Source: Taeniopygia guttata (Eukaryota > Chordata > Aves > Passeriformes > Estrildidae). From it: a DNA stretch of 64,000 nt. Where the stretch lies: the NCBI RefSeq assembly GCF_048771995.1, contig NC_133024.1, forward strand, positions 91,978,501 through 92,042,500, written 5' to 3'. A program made the translations under genes and the position numbers. Shown piece after piece: positions 61,415 to 64,000 of the stretch. The notes beneath the pieces were generated by a model. That model did no database searches. It was not told the origin of the DNA and saw only the letters and a list, made by a program, of their open reading frames with translations. The stretch's first letter is position 1. Every line of letters starts with the position of its first letter.

Positions 61415-63489
61415 TATGCAGTCAAGTCCAAATAGTTGAACAAATGAAGTGTTTGAGTAGATTTCCACAAGAGACAATGAATATGCTGGAAACAATTTGG
61501 AAAAATGTCTTAATGAAGCAGGAAACCTGTGGAAGAATGACAAAAATAAGATTAAAACAAAAAATCAAAGGGAAAGCTAACAGGGACTGTGCCTGTACTG
61601 AGAAACTGTAAATGAGCCCCAGCTCCCAGGTCACTTTGGCTGCATCCCAAATTCATGCCAGAGTAAGATTTGAGTGCATATCAGTCCTCCTCAACATTCT
61701 GGCTTTCATGTGAGGGAAGCCCTTGTATGAGGGCAGACAAGGATACACAAAGCAGAGTCAGAAGGAAAAGGGGAGCAGAGGTGTGGGACTCACTGCCCTG
61801 TAGCCTTGACCTGATTGAATGGCATTTGAGATAAAGGCTGCTAAATCTCCACAAATGGATTCACTTTGTGGAAACCTCAATGTCTCTGACAGCTGGAGCT
61901 GTTAACAGAGCTATTAATAGCAAGATATCAATAAAGGAGTGATATACTGCTGGCGGTCTTGATTAAAACCTTTCCATTGTATACCAGTTACATTTATTAG
62001 AGATATGTGATTTTTATGTACTGATTAGGCTTGTAAATTTAACCAACCAATAATGGTCTTGACAAATAAGATGAAATAAATATGAACACATAATAGTTTT
62101 GAGATAATCCTTAAATTATGACTAGGCAGGCTAATACGCTTTAAAGTTTGGCCAAAGTTATGGCAGCATAGAACATATGATATACCACCCCACAGAAATA
62201 TGTTAGCTTAATGAACAGAATTTTGGGTTCTAACATCTCTTGCATTCACTCCTATCAGTTTTTGGTCCCAAATATTTTTTTTATTTCCGCATATTTCAAA
62301 ATAATTGTGCAAAAATGGTCTGTCCAGAAATATTTGGCCTGATTCTTCAATACATCATGGTTTTGGTGCTGGATGGTATCTGTTGGACTACTTGTGACAC
62401 ATTCCTGCTCTATTTAACTATTCACATAGTAAACTCAGTGGAGTACATCTGACTCCTGTGCAAAGAAAAGCATTCAGCTGTCTGATTCTGGGATTGTAGC
62501 ATTAAGCATAATTCTGTTAAAGATTAGTGTACCAGTTTTTAAATAAGTTATTTAAGAATAATGATTGCATGCTTCAGCAAAGTAACCCAATATGGAGGCA
62601 TGGTTCTCTCTATTTGCTGGTAAAAATAAATGGTATGTTGAGTTTCTATTTTATGTATTGCAACAAATGTAATTCTTATAGAGATGTTTATTATTTAAAT
62701 TCTGATTTCAAATAAAGTCAGTGAAAAGTCTGCATTTCTGTACATAGAGATTTGTGCAGCAGAAATTTCTTTACAGCAGAAAGAACACCATGATGCAAAA
62801 TACACTGCAGTCACTGGCAACTAAGATTAACAGCTCAGGTGTCAATTGCGCTGCTGACACATTTTCACTTGGAGCTTGGCTGAGTGCCCGGGCTCATTTC
62901 ACAAAACCCTCTTCAACAGTAACATTCAGATTGTAACAGCTTTCACCTTCCATCCATCTGGTTGAGATGATTAATAAGCACCAGGACACTAAAAGCCCCC
63001 AAACTTTAATAAAAACCACTTTGGTCCTCTAAACTCTTTAGACAACTAAGGGCCTCTTGCTAGGTGAGTGAGGACATACCTGGTAATCACAGTCCACTGA
63101 CCATGTTAGCAAAAGGGATGTATTTTCTCATGTGATCATTTTGCCATCCAACCACTGCATTTCTGCTGTAAATAAGCCTGTTCTCAGACACACCAGATGG
63201 GAACAATATTGGAGAACACTCAAAAGGAGCTCTGCATTGAATAAAATGTAGAAATGCTTCCATGGGGATGCTCCAGGCAGCCCTTCTGAGAATGTCGTGC
63301 AGCTGTGAAAGTTGCTGGCAGATGAAGATATTGGGTGTTGAAACTCATGACAAAAAATAAAATTCTTGGGCTAAAGGCACAGCACACTGCATTTGGCAAA
63401 TCTTAAACACTTGTAGTTTAGTCATTCAGCTTCTCTCTCCCACCTCCTCCCTGTGAATATTCATATGTAGTCTTAGGCTTGCTTACTGC

Positions 63490-64000
63490 CTTTTCACGTT
63501 CTTCGTGGTGGGTGCTGTGACTCACGTTGCTCGCCTCAGACTCTTTTCTCCTTGTTCCCCCACAGCTCCTCACAAAACCTCCCACGCGCCAGAGACACCT
63601 CCCTCCATTCATTTCCTACAGACTTCTGCGAGGAGTTGCGAGGCTTTTCCTTCTGCAGAAGATGCAACACTCCACAGAAACATGAAACTTGCTGTCCTTA
63701 TTCTCTGCTGAGCCATCTGCAATGGGGAGCTCCTCCCCTACTTGTCTTAGTCATCCTCTGCTACGACACAGCCATCTCTGACCTCACTTCTCTCTCTGTA
63801 CCAACACCTACAACACCTACATACAGGAGCTGACGCAGCGCTCTGACTCTGCTTCCTGTGACACAGTCATCCGCTGCTTCATCCCTGCTCAGTTCATTTT
63901 CGTCAGTCACTCTTGCTGTTGCTGCCTATCCAAAGAATGCCCTTTTTCTCCTCCTTATCTCCATATTTATGGAGGGTTTTTTACTGACTAGGATTATGAC
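63490..64000. other. CpG- and GC-richer segment of unknown nature (window edge)
   Basis: I count 13 CpG dinucleotides between about 63496 and 63902, whereas the preceding 500 bases have about one. Composition is pyrimidine-rich on the + strand. A splice-acceptor-like CTCTTTTCTCCTTGTTCCCC-CACAG lies at 63541-63565. An ATG at 63682 opens a hydrophobic start of nine codons (MKLAVLILC) that stops at TGA. Frames of 60-93 codons overlap on both strands, and none is recognisable. Toward the edge, CTCCATA and TATGGAG (63959-63965 and 63968-63974) form a short inverted repeat. It could be the start of a young retroviral or other insertion, an untranslated exon or promoter, or a decayed gene; the sequence alone does not decide. 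Confidence 0.45.

Larger units (their letters stand above)
59988..63489. other. Non-coding block, no gene recognised
   Basis: It contains the (GT)n microsatellite and the perfect hairpin at 61.38 kb. A 133-codon open frame on the + strand at 61034-61435 spans the hairpin; it has no known motif and is probably chance. The rest is AT-rich without recognisable repeats. Confidence 0.6.

Noticed and set aside
61034..61435. 133-codon plus-strand open frame
   Set aside because: No known domain. It spans a perfect hairpin and low-complexity purine-rich DNA; no conserved neighbour or start context supports it.

Overview
The window is non-coding vertebrate DNA, most likely from a bird. The main evidence is five 5'-truncated CR1 LINE copies carrying the typical avian 3' end (tandem ATTCTATG-like octamers and a run close to GGTTGGAAGGGACCTT in antisense). 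Interspersed repeats cover little of the 64 kb, CpG is depleted almost throughout, the base composition is AT-rich, and no bacterial-style gene packing exists. Turtles and crocodilians also carry CR1 but usually have far more repeats and SINEs, so a bird fits best. I cannot name the species or the locus.

No complete protein-coding gene, tRNA, rRNA, snRNA or CRISPR array could be recognised. The longest open frames are only 130-135 codons, are scattered on both strands, and match no protein family I know. The only ones with recognisable content are remnants of the CR1 ORF2 C-terminus. The window therefore looks like a gene desert or the interior of a long intron.

Layout: 1-4.9 kb is unannotated AT-rich DNA. 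A 0.77-kb CR1 fragment on the + strand lies at about 4.94-5.70 kb. Antisense CR1 tails lie at 8.28, 9.81, 23.48 and 59.86 kb. Two very old MIR-like SINE remnants lie at about 37.3 and 48.5 kb. An AT-rich microsatellite lies at 26.77-26.98 kb, an A-rich (AATAAG)-type tract at 28.61-28.80 kb and a (GT)21 microsatellite at 60.7 kb. About ten short tandem duplications (9-43 bp units) and several homopolymer runs are scattered through the rest.

The observations most worth a second look are: the CpG-richer, GC-richer last 0.5 kb (from about 63.49 kb), which differs from everything before it; a perfect 14-bp stem with a GCAA loop at 61.38 kb; nested palindromes at 17.75 kb; a pre-miRNA-sized inverted repeat at 14.31 kb; a 50-bp, 90%-identical dispersed pair at 30.84 and 32.07 kb; and a few exon-like segments with splice-site context (14.9 and 54.6 kb). 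None of these amounts to evidence for a new system; all are sequence-level leads.
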